From: Voacanga thouarsii
Lineage: Eukaryota > Streptophyta > Magnoliopsida > Gentianales > Apocynaceae
Length of the DNA: 64,000 nucleotides
Assembly (NCBI GenBank): GCA_026120185.1
Contig: JANUWF010001101.1
Span: forward strand, 868,001 to 932,000
Direction: 5' to 3'
Shown here one piece after another: positions 35,561 through 47,999 of this stretch. Position numbers and translations under genes: made by a program. The notes beneath the pieces are model-generated. The model made no database searches. It had not been told where the DNA came from and was given only the letters and a program-made list of their open reading frames with translations. Positions within the stretch are counted from its first letter, which is position 1, and every line of letters starts with the position of its first letter.

Positions 35561-37460
35561 AAATTTGAGGAAGAGCGAGATGCTTCCACGGCCAAGAGAA
35601 GATTAATAAAAACAAAAACAAAAACAAAAGTAAAAAGTCTAATAATAAAATAACAATATAAACTATAATCTTATTCTGAAATTTGAAGGGAATGATCAAA
35701 GAGAAGCTAGACAGTGCGCTCAACAACAATCTTATTCTTATCTCTCGTATTATACCACTCAACACACTCATAATCATCAAAGTGAATAAGATGGATAGAA
35801 AGCTCGATGGTTATTCGAAAGAAATCTAAAACAGTGCTAAACAATAATCACCACCTAATACTGCAAACTCGAAAAATCAAAATAAGGTCTGCAAACAATC
35901 AATAAATAATCTCAACACCACAACATCTACTATGCACAAGGTTCCATAAACTTCAACATAGTCTCCAATCAAAAAACACATTTCACAAAACATAACATCA
36001 ACTGAACAAGTCAACCAACTCCTCAACACATTCATTACTATACAATCAATTTTTTAACCTTCTCTAAATAGACTACAATAACTACCAATACTACCACTAC
36101 AATGACAATAGGAATACCATCAACAACTACAATAATCGACCAAGTCCTCAAAATAGTCAACACCACTATAACTACTCCTTCAACTAAACTAAAGATTCCA
36201 CAAGAAGTCTCCTCAATTAGTAGCAACTTATAACAACATTTCCACCATAGAATACTACCACAATACTAACTACTCAACCCCAAATACAAAATTCTTCAAC
36301 AAACACCACAAGTCACACTTATTAATAGCCAACAGATATACGATTCAAGTAACTCCACAAAGTATACACCACAACAATTGCAATGCCAAAAACATCAAAT
36401 TTCAAAACTTACAAGTGGACCCAATGCAAGCGAATTGACACTACAATGATATATAAAGAGCAAAGTAATTTAACACAATAAAAATGCCCAATGAAAAGCT
36501 GAAGAACCGACGCCGATAGCTCTCTGATTTTGAATGGCGCCGGTTTAATAGAGTGAAATGGTGCATGTTATTCTCAGTAGTTCAGTGATTTTGAAGCTCT
36601 AAATTGAGTGGCGCCCGTTGAAATGAACTAAGCGGTGCCAATTATCCTATGTCTACAAACAAAAACAAATACAACAGTAACAAAGGGCAAAGAGATAACA
36701 ACAAGAAGAGTACAAACAACAACGCAAAGAAAGAAATAATACATAAAGAAGGTAATACAAGTTCAAAAACAAATAAGAAGGATACAGAGTTAATATAACT
36801 TAAGCAAATCAAATAATACCACCAAGACAAAGTCATTCACTAGTATTAGTACTTTATAACAACACTAATCACAATACACTAATATATATGCACATATGTT
36901 GTTATCAAACTATAAGATCAACTAATAGGAATAACCAAAAGTATATTAGTACAAAGAACTACACTAATACCACTACAATAACGCAACAAAATAAATGATC
37001 AAACCAATATGTATACTAGGGATACACTTAATCAATGTATATGTTAATATACTATCATCAATACATAATTTATTAACACAACAACAAAACACCGATATAC
37101 AAAGTACTAGAACTATTATAAATATATATCAAAAGCTCTTACATCCAACAAACAATTTAACATAAAGACGATAGTTACAAATTATCTAAGTACAACAAGG
37201 AATTATCTTGAAAAATACCTAAATATACAAATACTAAGAGTATGTACAGCAATGGGTAGATCAATATCAAATTTAATACAACAAGACAACATAATCTTAC
37301 CAACTAGAATTAAGAAAAATAGATACAAGTATGAATACATAAGAGTTGGTACTATGCACAAATATATACAATAGTATTTACATAAAAATGTTAGTAACAT
37401 TCGCAAATATGCACATGGCTAAAGTAATAAATTTCAAGCTTTCTTGATATTATCTTTACT

Positions 37461-37478
37461 CCCCGACAACGGTGCAAA
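37461..37478 (-). other. primer-binding site of the LARD-like element
   Basis: Minus strand TTGCACCGTTGTCGGGGA lies just inside the 5' LTR. It is close to the TGGCGCCGTTGTCGGGGA type used by many Tat/Athila-lineage gypsy elements, with the GGCGCC core altered. Confidence 0.65.
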
Positions 37479-37483
37479 AAACT

Positions 37484-38910
37484 TGATATGCGTGTTTGTG
37501 TGCATGCTTGTTTCTTAGGAAATATTGTCTCAAGATCACATAACTAGTCAAGATTAAAATACCAAAATTACTCACACAACCCACATTTAGACAAGCATAG
37601 AGTTCTAATGGTAAATATAGAAAAAACTAAGGAAAGGGATAAGTACCATTACTAACTCTTCTACTATTATTTAGCTTAATAAATTAACAGAATGAAGTAA
37701 TTACAATGGATGAACAAAGAGGATCAACACAATTCTCATAAGATTGGCTATGAGAATATCAAGGATAAGAAAAAGAGTAAAGGACATATACTTGTCAAGA
37801 ATCCCCCAATATTAGCTAAGTACCACACAAAAACTTAAGAACATCAAATCCCAATCCTAATACCAAGAAGGGTCACAAATGCAAAATCCACTCTCTGTCG
37901 AGTTATAGATTCTCTATTCTTAGCCAATCAAATGGTATTTCTACCTCCCTAATTGAATTTAAGAAGTATTAAGTACAAAATTCCCAATTATCAAAGGTAA
38001 TTTCGGAAAAACCCAATACTCCTATCTCTAGGCAATACCAAGATCCTAGTGATTATCAAGCACTAATCTCTCAACCTCTCTCGAGTTAATCAAGGGAAAA
38101 CAACTATTGAACCTATCAATTGGAACTCAACTCCTAACCCCATCTCTTGAATTCATTAGGAACAAGCAACCCAAACAATAAATTTAACACAAACTAGTCC
38201 AAGTAATCACATTTTAGAAATTAAAAGCTAACAAATCAAAAGAAAATTTAATACAAGAATCTAATTAGGGTTCATCTCTTCAAGTAAACAATTAGAGCAA
38301 ATAAATACATATTGTCAAGTGAAAACAAAGAAAAGAGAGAACGAGAAACTCATAGACGAGCCATTTTTCTTCATCTCTTCCAATCTTCTCTTGAGCAACT
38401 CTCCATTCTTCTTCTTGAATTCCTCTCGTGTGTGTGGGGTCCTCTCTGTTGGCTGCCCTTATTGGTGTCTTTCTATTCTATTTATAGTCCCTTCGAAGCC
38501 CTAAAAATCATGGTTGAATCAGAGCAGAAATTTGATTTGCGAACTCAAATGGCACCGTTCATTATCTACTAGCCGGCATTGTTTCTCTCGTAATGTATTT
38601 TTAGCTTTGTGTAACCAATTGGTGCCGTTTCTCTCAACTTAATCGGCACCGTTTATTCTTAGTAAATTCCGGATTTTGAACCTTCTTAACCTAATGGTGC
38701 CGGTTATGTTGATCTTAGCGGCGCCATTCATCTTCTGGCAGCCTCATCTTTGATTTGCAATTTTCTGGTCTTTTTGTCTTCATTATTATCCAATTATTCT
38801 TTATTTACTCCTACACAAAAATAGATAAAAATCCAGGGGCGAGTGGCCATTTAACTTTAAAATTCCTCACAATTATATTACAAATGGCATAGAAAATATA
38901 GACAAAATCA
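37484..38910 (-). repeat. 5' LTR of the LARD-like element
   Basis: Direct-repeat partner of 28984-30407. TATA-like CTATAAATA on the minus strand at about 38479-38487 marks the likely promoter. The terminal bases differ from the other copy (ATCAATG against ATCAACA), so the exact end is uncertain by a few bases. Confidence 0.8.
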
Positions 38911-38914
38911 ATGT

Positions 38915-41900
38915 TCATCAAATGTCAATGTTACTCTCTTAAGATGCAATTGCGTGTTGGATACTTAAGCTGAAGATTGTGCCATCAATGTGAAATTCTG
39001 TGCTTCGAAGAATGAAAAGAAAATACTCAGTAAGATTTTGCTTCTGCACAGACTCAAACCCATAGAATATTTTCAAGTAAAACTGCAATGCACTGAAGCT
39101 AGAATAGCAGGTAAGTAGCCAATTTGGGACATAGCATAGAAGTGTCTAAAGCACTAGGGAATGTACTTAATAACTAAATCTTGGGACATGGCATTTTAAA
39201 ATATCGGGGTGCTTGTGTTTTATTGTATCAAAAAGAAAAAGGACATTAAGTGTGTTAGAATGTCTAGAGAATAATTCATGTTTGCATGATTTTCTCCTTA
39301 CATTCTTGTTTCTTTCCTTGCGATGGTCTTTATCTATGCTTTGCTTTGTAAAAACTGTTCTCCTTAACACAGGAAATAGATGACTATCCACTATGACGGT
39401 CAAGGCTCAGAGGAACATCAGGGTAAAAGAAGGTGAGCTTCCTTCAAGATATGTCAAGATCAAGGATTAGCTAGTTGGGGCATTTAGTGCAGGTTTTGCT
39501 ACTGTTTTTTGTCACATCAGTTCTATTCATAATTACGGTATCCCTTAAGTTCTGTAAATTAATTTTTGTTTGTGGATGTCGCTTGCCTTTTCAAGATCTC
39601 CAAGACTTTTTGAGCATTTTTTGGGTCATGTATTTCAATTTTTTTTTTTTTTTTAAAGAGTACATTTTAGTTTTCTTCTGCAGTAAGTTTTGCAGTGCAA
39701 CCAAATCTCATCCCTATCCTTGAAATATTTTTCACTGAATCTTAATGTTCTGAAAACTGATTTTAATAAAAGGCAAAAATTATAAAGTAAGTTGAGATAA
39801 CTAATAGAAGTGGCTTGCAGTTTATGGGGTTACTAGTTGCATTTTGTATTTGACTATTTTTAAATGTACTGTGCAAGTCTCATCTTCATTTTCTGGACTA
39901 ATGATCCAAGGTTGGAAATCCACTTTATTGGTTCCCGCCAATCACCTGGAAACTCCCTACTTACGCCAAAGAAAAAGAGAACAGAAAGGAGATCAATTTG
40001 CGTTAGAGAAGTGTAATATGCATGTTTGCATATACAAATTTTTTATTGTTGAGTTCTGTTGTCACACACACACACACAAAATCTCCCCCCCCCCCACTTT
40101 TTCTCTTCATTTTCCCCTTTCTGATTGCTTGGGTTGGCTTTAGAACTTGTCTTTGAATCACCAGGAGTATTTAGTCTGACAACGCCAAATTGGTTCTCTA
40201 ATTGAAAAAAGGAACATCAAACAATATTCTTTAATTTACCCTACCTCTCTCCATTCTGATTATTCCTCCTTGCAAGGAAAGAGATTTTGAGTTTTGGGTC
40301 TTGGGGATCCTTAGGTATAGGGAACAAGAAATTAGAGAAATTATTTTTCTTTCCTTGTTCTCTATTCCACCATTTTTAGTTTTATAATTTTCATTTTCCC
40401 TTTTGTTGGGTTGGGGTTGGAGGATGAGATAGGGGAGGCAGAGGGAGGGAGGTGTTTAAGATTTGTTAAAGGCCATGGGGTTGAAGAAAGTACTGCAGGT
40501 ACTCTTTCCCCCCTAAATCAGCAAATTTGCAGTAAAATATGAAGTCCTCAACTCCATGAGATGCCAAATGATACCCCAGAGTCAGGTGTAACTCCTGAAA
40601 ACTAGGATACAGGAATTGGCATAAGAAAGTTAATTCATGTTATTCTAAAATCTTCATTTACTAGTGATCTGGAGCCACCATTCTGTGATGAACAAGGTAC
40701 AAGTGGTGACATTTCATATTAGCATTGCATTACTCTTGGTCCATCTGCATGCAACACTATTTGAATAAACCAGATGAAGATTTCTAAAAGAATTCAAAGT
40801 AATATGAATCAATAGTGAACCGATACAAAGGTTATGCTAATTGTTTTCCTTAGTTTAACTTTTTCATATTTCAGTTGAGTATGATGCCTCTGTAAATCTT
40901 ATCTACTATTCCCTATAACACTTAAATTTGCTCCACGTTTTTATTTTAAACGTGCACTTTTTCAAATGCACCCAAAAGTGCTTTCCATTATTGGGCAGAG
41001 CTTACAGTTATCAGAAGATTACTATAGAAGATCTTTTACTCATACAGACCACTGAAAATTAATTCTAATCCATTTATTTTCAAGATGCTTTTCGTTTTCC
41101 CAGTGGATAGACTTTTGTCTTTTATGGAAAAGGGGATCCAGTTTTAGCTTTTGAATTTATCCATTTCTGTTTCCTATGCCATTTCAAATCCCTTCGTTGA
41201 TGGAACTTTCAAGATTTCTTTCTTCTTCATGTATGATGATTGATGGGTTCATTTTCAGCAGACATAGTTGAGGCAAAATTGTTTTAGTTCCGTGAACAGA
41301 AAGAAGCAACTTGGTGGTGTGCATTATCATGATCATTCACTATCTAACGTGCAGTCATGGAGAATTTTTGAGTATAGCACCCTGAAATGGCTCCTATGGC
41401 CCATGCCAGATTACAGATGACTGCAAATTAAATGCATTGGCTGCCTTAGGCACCATGATTGTGGTGGGGGTTGCTGAAGAGAGTGATTCATACTGCTGTA
41501 GCTGTTATGTAAGGGTCATCTTTTTGCAAACAAAACACATGGTTATTTTCAAGCAATGGAGTTCTGATTGATGTGATAATCCTTGTTTGTTGGAAACAGC
41601 ACACTAGTGGTAAGAAAAGATTGTTCATTGTGCATATTTGCTTATGATTGTTGAAAATTATCAGTATCTCACTGTATTCTGCAAGAAAAGTGCTGTGGAA
41701 AGTTGGTTGTGCAATCCTATTGGATAATTTTGAGGTGAAGAAGACTCAAAAGTGCTTGCATAGTCCATAATCCAGAGAAATTGTTCCCGTGTAGCCTTTT
41801 AATTTCTTCCCGAATTCATAACTTGTGACTCTAGTTGCAGAAGCTTTTGTCTTGCTCTTTTCCAACCGTCTATAGAGCCCTTGCTTTCTTCAAGAGCCCT

Positions 41901-42329
41901 GGCATTAAATTGTTGAAAGCTGCATCTTTTCACAGTGATGTTCACAATTTTCTTTATTGTACTATTAATCTTGGAATTCCTGAAGAATAAAGGGATTCAA
42001 AGATTTCCACAACTTCAAATGAGGCAATTTGATGAAGATCATCAGGATTGCATGGAATTGCTTGAAGAAAACGTGTTGCTTCAAGGTTGTTAATCAGCAT
42101 AAATCAATCCTTGGGGAGTCGCTAAGCAAGAATATGAATGTCATGTTCTAAGCAAGCGCAATATCCTAAAAATGGAGTGTTAAATTTGAAAATATCTTTA
42201 AAAAATAGCACTTTTTACAGTGATTTTGGGTAATGTTCTTCATTCCTTTTTTTTTTGGGTTCATTTCTTTAACTAGATTGATATGCAAAATGCGTAATAT
42301 AATCACTGGGCTAAGCTTGAGTTGTAATT
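38915..42329. other. 3.4 kb without recognised gene; weak exon-like stretches
   Basis: Unique sequence with poly-T, (CA)n and C-tract runs. An exon-like stretch at about 38972-39110 is open in one frame and ends in AATAGCAG|GTAAG, a strong donor. An acceptor-like AACACAG ends at 39371, but the next stretch closes quickly in frame. A 51-codon ORF at 41939 shows no family motif. These could be untranslated exons or chance. Confidence 0.35.
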
Positions 42330-43445
42330 TAGGGGCGTGCAAGACATTATTCCAGCAATGGCCGTGGCCGAGTCCTTGAGTTCTAATGAAAGGAAATAGG
42401 TAGGGACAAGAGGAAGAAGTCTAAGTAGAACAAAAATGGGGGGACGAGGCGAAGTCGTCTCTTAAGCCAACTAGGTTTAGTGAGATCAAGTCTGGCCTGA
42501 GCAAGAACGTTAAGATCGACCAGCCCCATTGTCCAATTGAATGTTTTCTGTGCCAAGGGCTATATTTTGAGAGGGACTGTCCATATGGAGGTGAGATTGC
42601 TGCTGTAGTCCAAGGGTTGTGCCAAGTCGAGGGTCAATGGAAGATAACATACATGGCCATTCAAGCTAAGGTAATCGGACGGGCCAGATATACGTGGAAG
42701 TTTCAATAATTAGGCATAACATGTTAGTCTTAGTAGACACGGGGGTCAATGTGAACTATATAAATTCAAGCATAACAATGACGTTAACATGATCATCAAA
42801 CTTTGGACAATTCAAAGGCATACACAACATAAAGATGCAATTAGAAAGAGAAGCAAAAAGCATGCCATTCAAATAGGCCAATGGCAAGGCATGATTGGCT
42901 TTTATATCACTATGCTAGACGATTATGAAGTAATTCTTGGCATGAACTCCATAGATTACTTAGACCCTCCAATTAAAGACACCATACTAATAATGCAAGG
43001 AGAAAAACCTTGCATTGTGAATATTTATCAGGAAAAGGAGTTAAGCCTGTAGCAACTCAACAAGGGTGTTTAATGGGGCAAGTCGATGTTCATAGCAATT
43101 ATTCAGGAGAAAGACCCTCTGATGCCGGAGGAAATCATAGAGGTGCCTATCACACGCGAGATTGAGAAGGTTCTAGATGAGTTTGAAGATGTAGTGGCCG
43201 AAGACCTTCTAAAGAGACTTCTACCAAGATGGAAGGTAGACCATGCTATTGAACTTGTAGAATAAACTAAACCAATCTCACAAATGTTATGTCTCCAGAA
43301 GAGCTAGAAGAATTTAGGAGATAACTCAAAAAGTTCTTAGAGACTAAGTTCATACAACTATCAAAACGCCCTTATGAAGCACCTATTCTCTTCCAAAAGA
43401 AGAAGGATGAAATCTTGTAGATATGTGATGACTATCGGGTCTTCA
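42330..43445 (+). pseudogene. Ty3/gypsy chromovirus-type gag-protease-RT fragment
   Basis: Reads in order a gag zinc knuckle (CFLCQGLYFERDCP near 42548-42590), a protease (LVDTGVNVNYI near 42727-42760, then DYEVILGMNSIDYL in the open frame 42789-43052) and the start of RT (LLKRLLPRWKVDHAIELV near 43207-43260, LFQKKKDE near 43390-43413). The PPRR-VDHxIEL style before RT is typical of chromoviruses. The knuckle histidine (usual PHRARDC) is replaced by tyrosine, and stops break the RT. Similarity stops near 43440, before the RT core, so this is a truncated fossil. Confidence 0.8.
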
Positions 43446-43616
43446 AAATAGAATTTTTTGTAATTTAATATTTTTTCACCATAACAGCTCCTAAAATATG
43501 TACAAAATTTCCGAGAAGGCTCTTATATCCCCTCCCCCCCCCTTTTTTTTTTGAAAGAAGAGTCAAAGGTAGACCGTTTGACGGAATTAATGTGTAAAAA
43601 TTAAAAATTTAAGGGG
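43446..43616. other. short AT-rich flank with C and T runs
   Basis: Contains CCCCCCCCCC followed by TTTTTTTTTT. It ends in AGGGG (43612-43616), the left target-site duplication of the copia element. Confidence 0.7.
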
Positions 43617-43983
43617 TGTTATAAAATTAGGGTAGTGTTAGAATAAAATCTACACACTACACACTAAGAAAATTCTAACTATTCTTTGCACAAGAATTTC
43701 TCTTCAAACTTCTCTCTTTCTTTCTCTCACAATTCTTTCTCTAATCTTTCTTTCACTAATATTTCTTTCACAAAATGATGGTGTATTACAAGCTTAGAGA
43801 ATAGCTCTATTTATAGAGCTCTAATTAGTGAAATACATCATGGCATACATCATCTTCAACTAATCTCAATTAATGGTGTCTCCACTAAATGGTGGACATC
43901 CATAAAAATCTTCTAATAATTCACATAAATCCATAATTAGTGGAGCCTCCACTAATTAATGGAGATTCCAATAATTCATAACA
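43617..43983 (-). repeat. 3' LTR of the copia element
   Basis: 367 bp, TG...CA ends, identical on inspection to the copy at 48645. Confidence 0.92.
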
Positions 43984-43996
43984 CTCCCCCTTGGAT
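43984..43996 (-). other. polypurine tract of the copia element
   Basis: Minus strand ATCCAAGGGGGAG immediately before the 3' LTR, the standard plus-strand priming site. Confidence 0.8.
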
Positions 43997-44141
43997 GTCC
44001 ATCCATACATAAAGAATATGCCTCGCTAAAACCTTACTAGATAAAAACCCGAGTGGGAAAAAAAATCTAGTGAAGGAAAAAGAGTACACTATTCTATATG
44101 TATGTTTATTACTCCCACGATGAGATGATTCCTTTAAATCT

Positions 44142-45640
44142 TTAAACCGAGCGCATACCGATTTTATATCTCAACTTTTCAAATGTTGCCGTCGGTAAAG
44201 TCTTCGTGAAAATATCTGCGAGGTTGTCACATGACCGAATTTGTAGCACATCAATTTCACCTTTCTTTTGGAGTTCATGAGTAAAGAAGAATTTTGGTGA
44301 AATATGTTTTGTCCGATCTCCTTTAATATATCCTCCTCGTAATTGAGCTATGCAAGCTGCATTGTCTTCATAAAGAGGAGTTGGAATACCTTTGATTGAT
44401 GATAATCCACAACTTTCTCGGATATAATGAATCATGGATCTTAGCCATACACATTCTCGACTTGCTTCATGAATGGCTATAATTTCGACATGATTTGAAG
44501 AAGTAGTCTGCTATAGATTGTTTCAGTAGAACGCCATGATATAGCGAGTATTTCCACATGTAAATATATAGCCCGTTTGAGAACGTGCTTTATGTGGATC
44601 AGATAAATAACCAGCATCTGCATAACCTATCAATGTTGGACTGGTTTTATTTGAATAAAATAATCCGAGATCAATTGTACCTTGGAGATATCGAAGGACT
44701 TGTTTAATTCCATTCCAATGTCGTCGTGTTGGTGAAGAACTAAATCTTGCTAATAAATTGACGGTGAAAGCAATATCAGGCCGTGTGTTATTAGCAAGAT
44801 ACATCAATGCACCAATTGCCTTTGAGATATGGTACTTCGAGGACCAAGGAGTTCTTCATCATTTTCTTGAGGTCGGAAAGGATCTTTATCCACATTTAAT
44901 GATCGGACGATCATTGGAATACTCAATGGATGTGCTTTGTCCATGTAAAATCTTTTTAGCACTTTTCTTTGTATATGTTGATTGATGAATAAATGTTCCA
45001 CTCTCCAAATGTTCAATTTGTAAACCAAGGCAAAATTTGGTTTTACCAAAATCCTTGATTTCGAATTCTCTTTTTAAATAATCAATTGTTTCTTGGAGCT
45101 CTTCGGGAGTTCCAATAAGATTAATATCATCAACATATATAGCTAATATCACAAATTTAGAACCAGATTTCTTAATAAAAACGCATGGACATACCTGGTC
45201 ATTTTTAAATCCCGCTTTCAATAAATATTCACTAAGACGTGTGAACCACATGCGCCCAGATTGCTTCGAGGCCATATAATGATTTATGCAACTTGATGGA
45301 GTAATTTTCACGAGGATAATGTTTATATGCTTCAGGCATATGAAATCCTTCGAGGATTTTCATGTAAACATCATTTTCTAAATTTCCATACAAGTAAGCG
45401 GTGACAACATCTAATAGGCGCATATCTATCTTTTCATGTCTTGCCAATCGATAAGATATCGGAGTGTAATAGCATCAACAACGGGAGAATAAGTTTCATC
45501 ATAATCAATACCTGGTCTTTGTGAAAAACATTGGGCTACTAATCGCGCTTTATATCGAACGATTTCACTATTTTCATTGCGCTTTCGCACAAATATCCAT
45601 TTGTAGCCAACGGGTTTTACACCTTACGGTATTCGGACTG
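44142..45640 (-). pseudogene. copia reverse transcriptase and RNase H, frameshifted
   Basis: On the minus strand: SPVVDAITLRYLI-type RT start near 45480, MRLLDVVTAYLYGNLENDVYMKI (45232-45447 frame), SGRMWFTRLSEYLL and FVILAIYVDDINLIGT (44886-45311; the YVDD box is intact), then MMYLANNTRPDIAFTVNLLARF and GYADAGYLSDPHKARSQTGYIF (44523-44807; RNase H Asp present), then LYEDNAACIAQL and NLADIFTKTLP (44142-44435). Breaks: frame change between the two RT parts near 45235-45310, another near 44890-45050, and a stop after GNTRYIMAFY. Motifs are well preserved although the frame is not, which fits a recently active family but a defective copy. Confidence 0.88.
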
Positions 45641-45959
45641 CGGTCCGAAGACTTCACGTTTTGTCGGTGCATTTAACTCCGATTGAATCGCATCTTTCCA
45701 TTGCAGCCAATCTTTTCTATGCCGACATTCATCAAGCGATATTGGTTCGGGATCATCATTATCTGTGTAACATCAAGAGATATATTGTATGCAAATATAT
45801 CATCAATAACGAGTTTCTATCCGATTCCAACTTCTACCGAAGTGGTATAATTGATAGAAATTTCGGTGTTACTTTCATCAACTTACGGTTCTTTGTCATC
45901 GAGTTCTCTCTTGGTCTTTATCATTCTTTTCTTCAATATGATCTTACGGATCATTTAAT

Positions 45960-46290
45960 CCTCTTTTCTTTCGAGGATTTTTATCTTTAGAACCAAGAGG
46001 TCGGCCATGCTTCTGGCATGCTTTTGGCTCAGCAGCTATATGTATAATATTTTGTTCTGCTGGAACTTCAATTCGAATAGGAGCATTTATAGGCTGGCAT
46101 ATGCGATTTTGTTACTCTTCTAGAGTCAACAAAAGCGTCTGGCATTTGATTTGCAATGCTTTACAAATGAATTATCTTTTGAACTTCAAGTTCACATGTA
46201 CTTGTATGCGGATCAAGATAATTTAATGATGTTGTCCAATCACGATCTTTCTTGTACTGTTTCTGTTCTCCCCTTAATTTAGGGAATAAT
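45960..46290 (-). pseudogene. copia integrase C-terminal/linker remnant
   Basis: Minus-strand words QMPDAFVDSRRVTKSHMPA and LDPHTSTCELEVQKIIHL (about 46090-46235) are the linker between integrase and RT in this copia type. They are followed by a degenerate basic stretch (usual RGRPxGSKDKNPRK) near 45960-46010. The integrase catalytic core, which should lie at higher coordinates, is absent and similarity ends near 46290. Confidence 0.7.
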
Positions 46291-46466
46291 GATTTCATAA
46301 GAGAATAAGAAAATAAATATAAGAAAATGATGACAAGCAGGAAATGTCAAGAAAAATATCTATTTTTTTTTCACTCTTCCCGGTACCGACTTTTCATCTT
46401 CCTCTCTTGTCTTTTCTTCTCCTCCGACCCTCTACCTACCATCTACCTCTTCTTCTTCCTCATACA

Positions 46467-46467
46467 G

Positions 46468-46496
<29 letters not shown>
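46467..46496. repeat. (TA)n microsatellite
   Basis: Alternating TA run in the antisense insert, upstream of its first exon-like block. Confidence 0.95.
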
Positions 46497-46499
<3 letters not shown>

Positions 46500-46631
46500 C
46501 GATATATATATCGATTATCGAGTCATTAGTAAACATCAAAAACAAAAATCACAAAGCGAGATATGGAGACTCGTAATTCATTTGAGACATGGTCAAATTT
46601 TGACTTAGTTTTTGCAGCGAGATATTGATGT

Positions 46632-46780
46632 ATTTTCATTTCCAAACCAACCGCTACGCCTAATTCGAACACGAGAAGATTTGGATATGTTTTCCTTTCC
46701 AAACCAACCGCTACGCCTAATTCGAACGCGAGAAGATTTTGATATGTTTTCCTTTTCAAACCAACCGCTTCCTCCTAATT
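46632..46780 (+). repeat. 57-bp in-frame tandem repeat, about 2.6 units
   Basis: CCAAACCAACCGCTACGCCT and AATTCGAAC-CGAGAAGATTT recur with a 57-bp period; the third unit diverges (CAACCGCTTCCTCC). The period is a multiple of three, keeping the frame. Confidence 0.9.
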
Positions 46781-47999
46781 TCGGGTGAGATACCTTTGAT
46801 GGCTTCCATTTGTTTTTAGTGTGCTTGATAATGAAATTAAACTCTCTTTTGGTTTGTTTTTTATGTAAATCAGTGGAAGTTTTGAACATACCGCTTTGGA
46901 CCAAGTTGATCCGCACCTACAAGAGACTGCTTTTGATATTGTTCCTCTTGATGCTATTCCTTTGAATGAGGATATGCTTGTGCATGATCCTTTCTACTCT
47001 CTAATGGATTTTGAACAAAGCCAGAATATGTTTCCAGGTTATTATACATTTAAACATGGATTTTGAATGGTATTACCTTTACTGATATTATTTTTTTTTT
47101 TTTAGGAGAAATAATGAGTGGTCTTGGCAACGAAGTCGGAGTAAGTACTCATGAAATGCATAATATCGAAGTTCAAGATATTATTGCGAGACAAAATTCT
47201 CGGGGAGAAGAAGATGATTAAGAGCGAGAGAGAGAAGAAGGGCAATAACTCCCGGACACTATCAAGAGAAACAATTTCGCGAGTACTTTTACCTACCAAT
47301 CAAGAGCGCGACCAAAGAATTGAATATTGGCATAACTTTGTCTCAAGAAAAGATGTAGGGAGTTAGGAATTCGTTGATGGCCTCACGGGAAGTTGGTGAG
47401 CTTGGAGACCATAATTAAGAATGTTCGAGTTCTCTCTCATACATACTTATAATTTGCAAGTATGAAACTATGAAAGATTTATAAGTAAATAACCGATGCT
47501 ATCACTTCGATTTACAGGATATGCAAAATAAAGAAGAAGGAGGACATATGGCTGAGAAGAAATTAAAAGAAGCCATTGCGATACTTGGAATGTGAAAAAC
47601 GGTTGGTAGAAGAAAGTCCTAATACGCGAGTTAGAGGACCAAACACGAAATTGAGACAAGCATGCTTCAAGGCCAAATATAATAAGAAATATAATAAACT
47701 TAAGGAGATCATAAAATCTCAAGACTCATTTCGCGAGTAATTTTACGGCTAATTCTGCTGCTAGTCTCGATCTTGGCTCAAAGGGAAAGAAAAGGAGGAG
47801 GATGTCGAAAAAGAGGAGGCTGAAGTCCATAATTACTAATTGTTTAGTTTCCTCTAATGTAAATATTGAAAAAGAACAATTACAAACCTTCATCTTACAT
47901 TTGTCGACTCAATTACAAAAGAGCAACTATAAGCATGTATCCTCAAGTTCATATGAACATTAGTGATATGAATAAAAGATATGATGCTTATTATTAATG

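Larger units (their letters stand above)
28984..38910 (-). mobile_element. large non-coding LTR retrotransposon (LARD-like, Tat-type primer site)
   Basis: Two ~1.43-kb direct repeats (28984-30407 and 37484-38910) bound an interior of about 7 kb. A primer-binding site next to the right LTR shows that it is the 5' LTR and that the element reads on the minus strand. No gag, RT or integrase motif was found inside; after removing the nested mariner (31146-34624), about 3.6 kb of non-coding interior remains. That is the layout of large retrotransposon derivatives moved by partner elements. ATGT occurs at both flanks (28980-28983, 38911-38914), a possible partial target duplication. LTRs are clearly diverged, so the insertion is old. 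Confidence 0.75.

Noticed and set aside
35430..35780. 116-codon minus-strand ORF
   Set aside because: Runs through the tandem repeat array and a poly-Leu/Phe low-complexity stretch; no motif.
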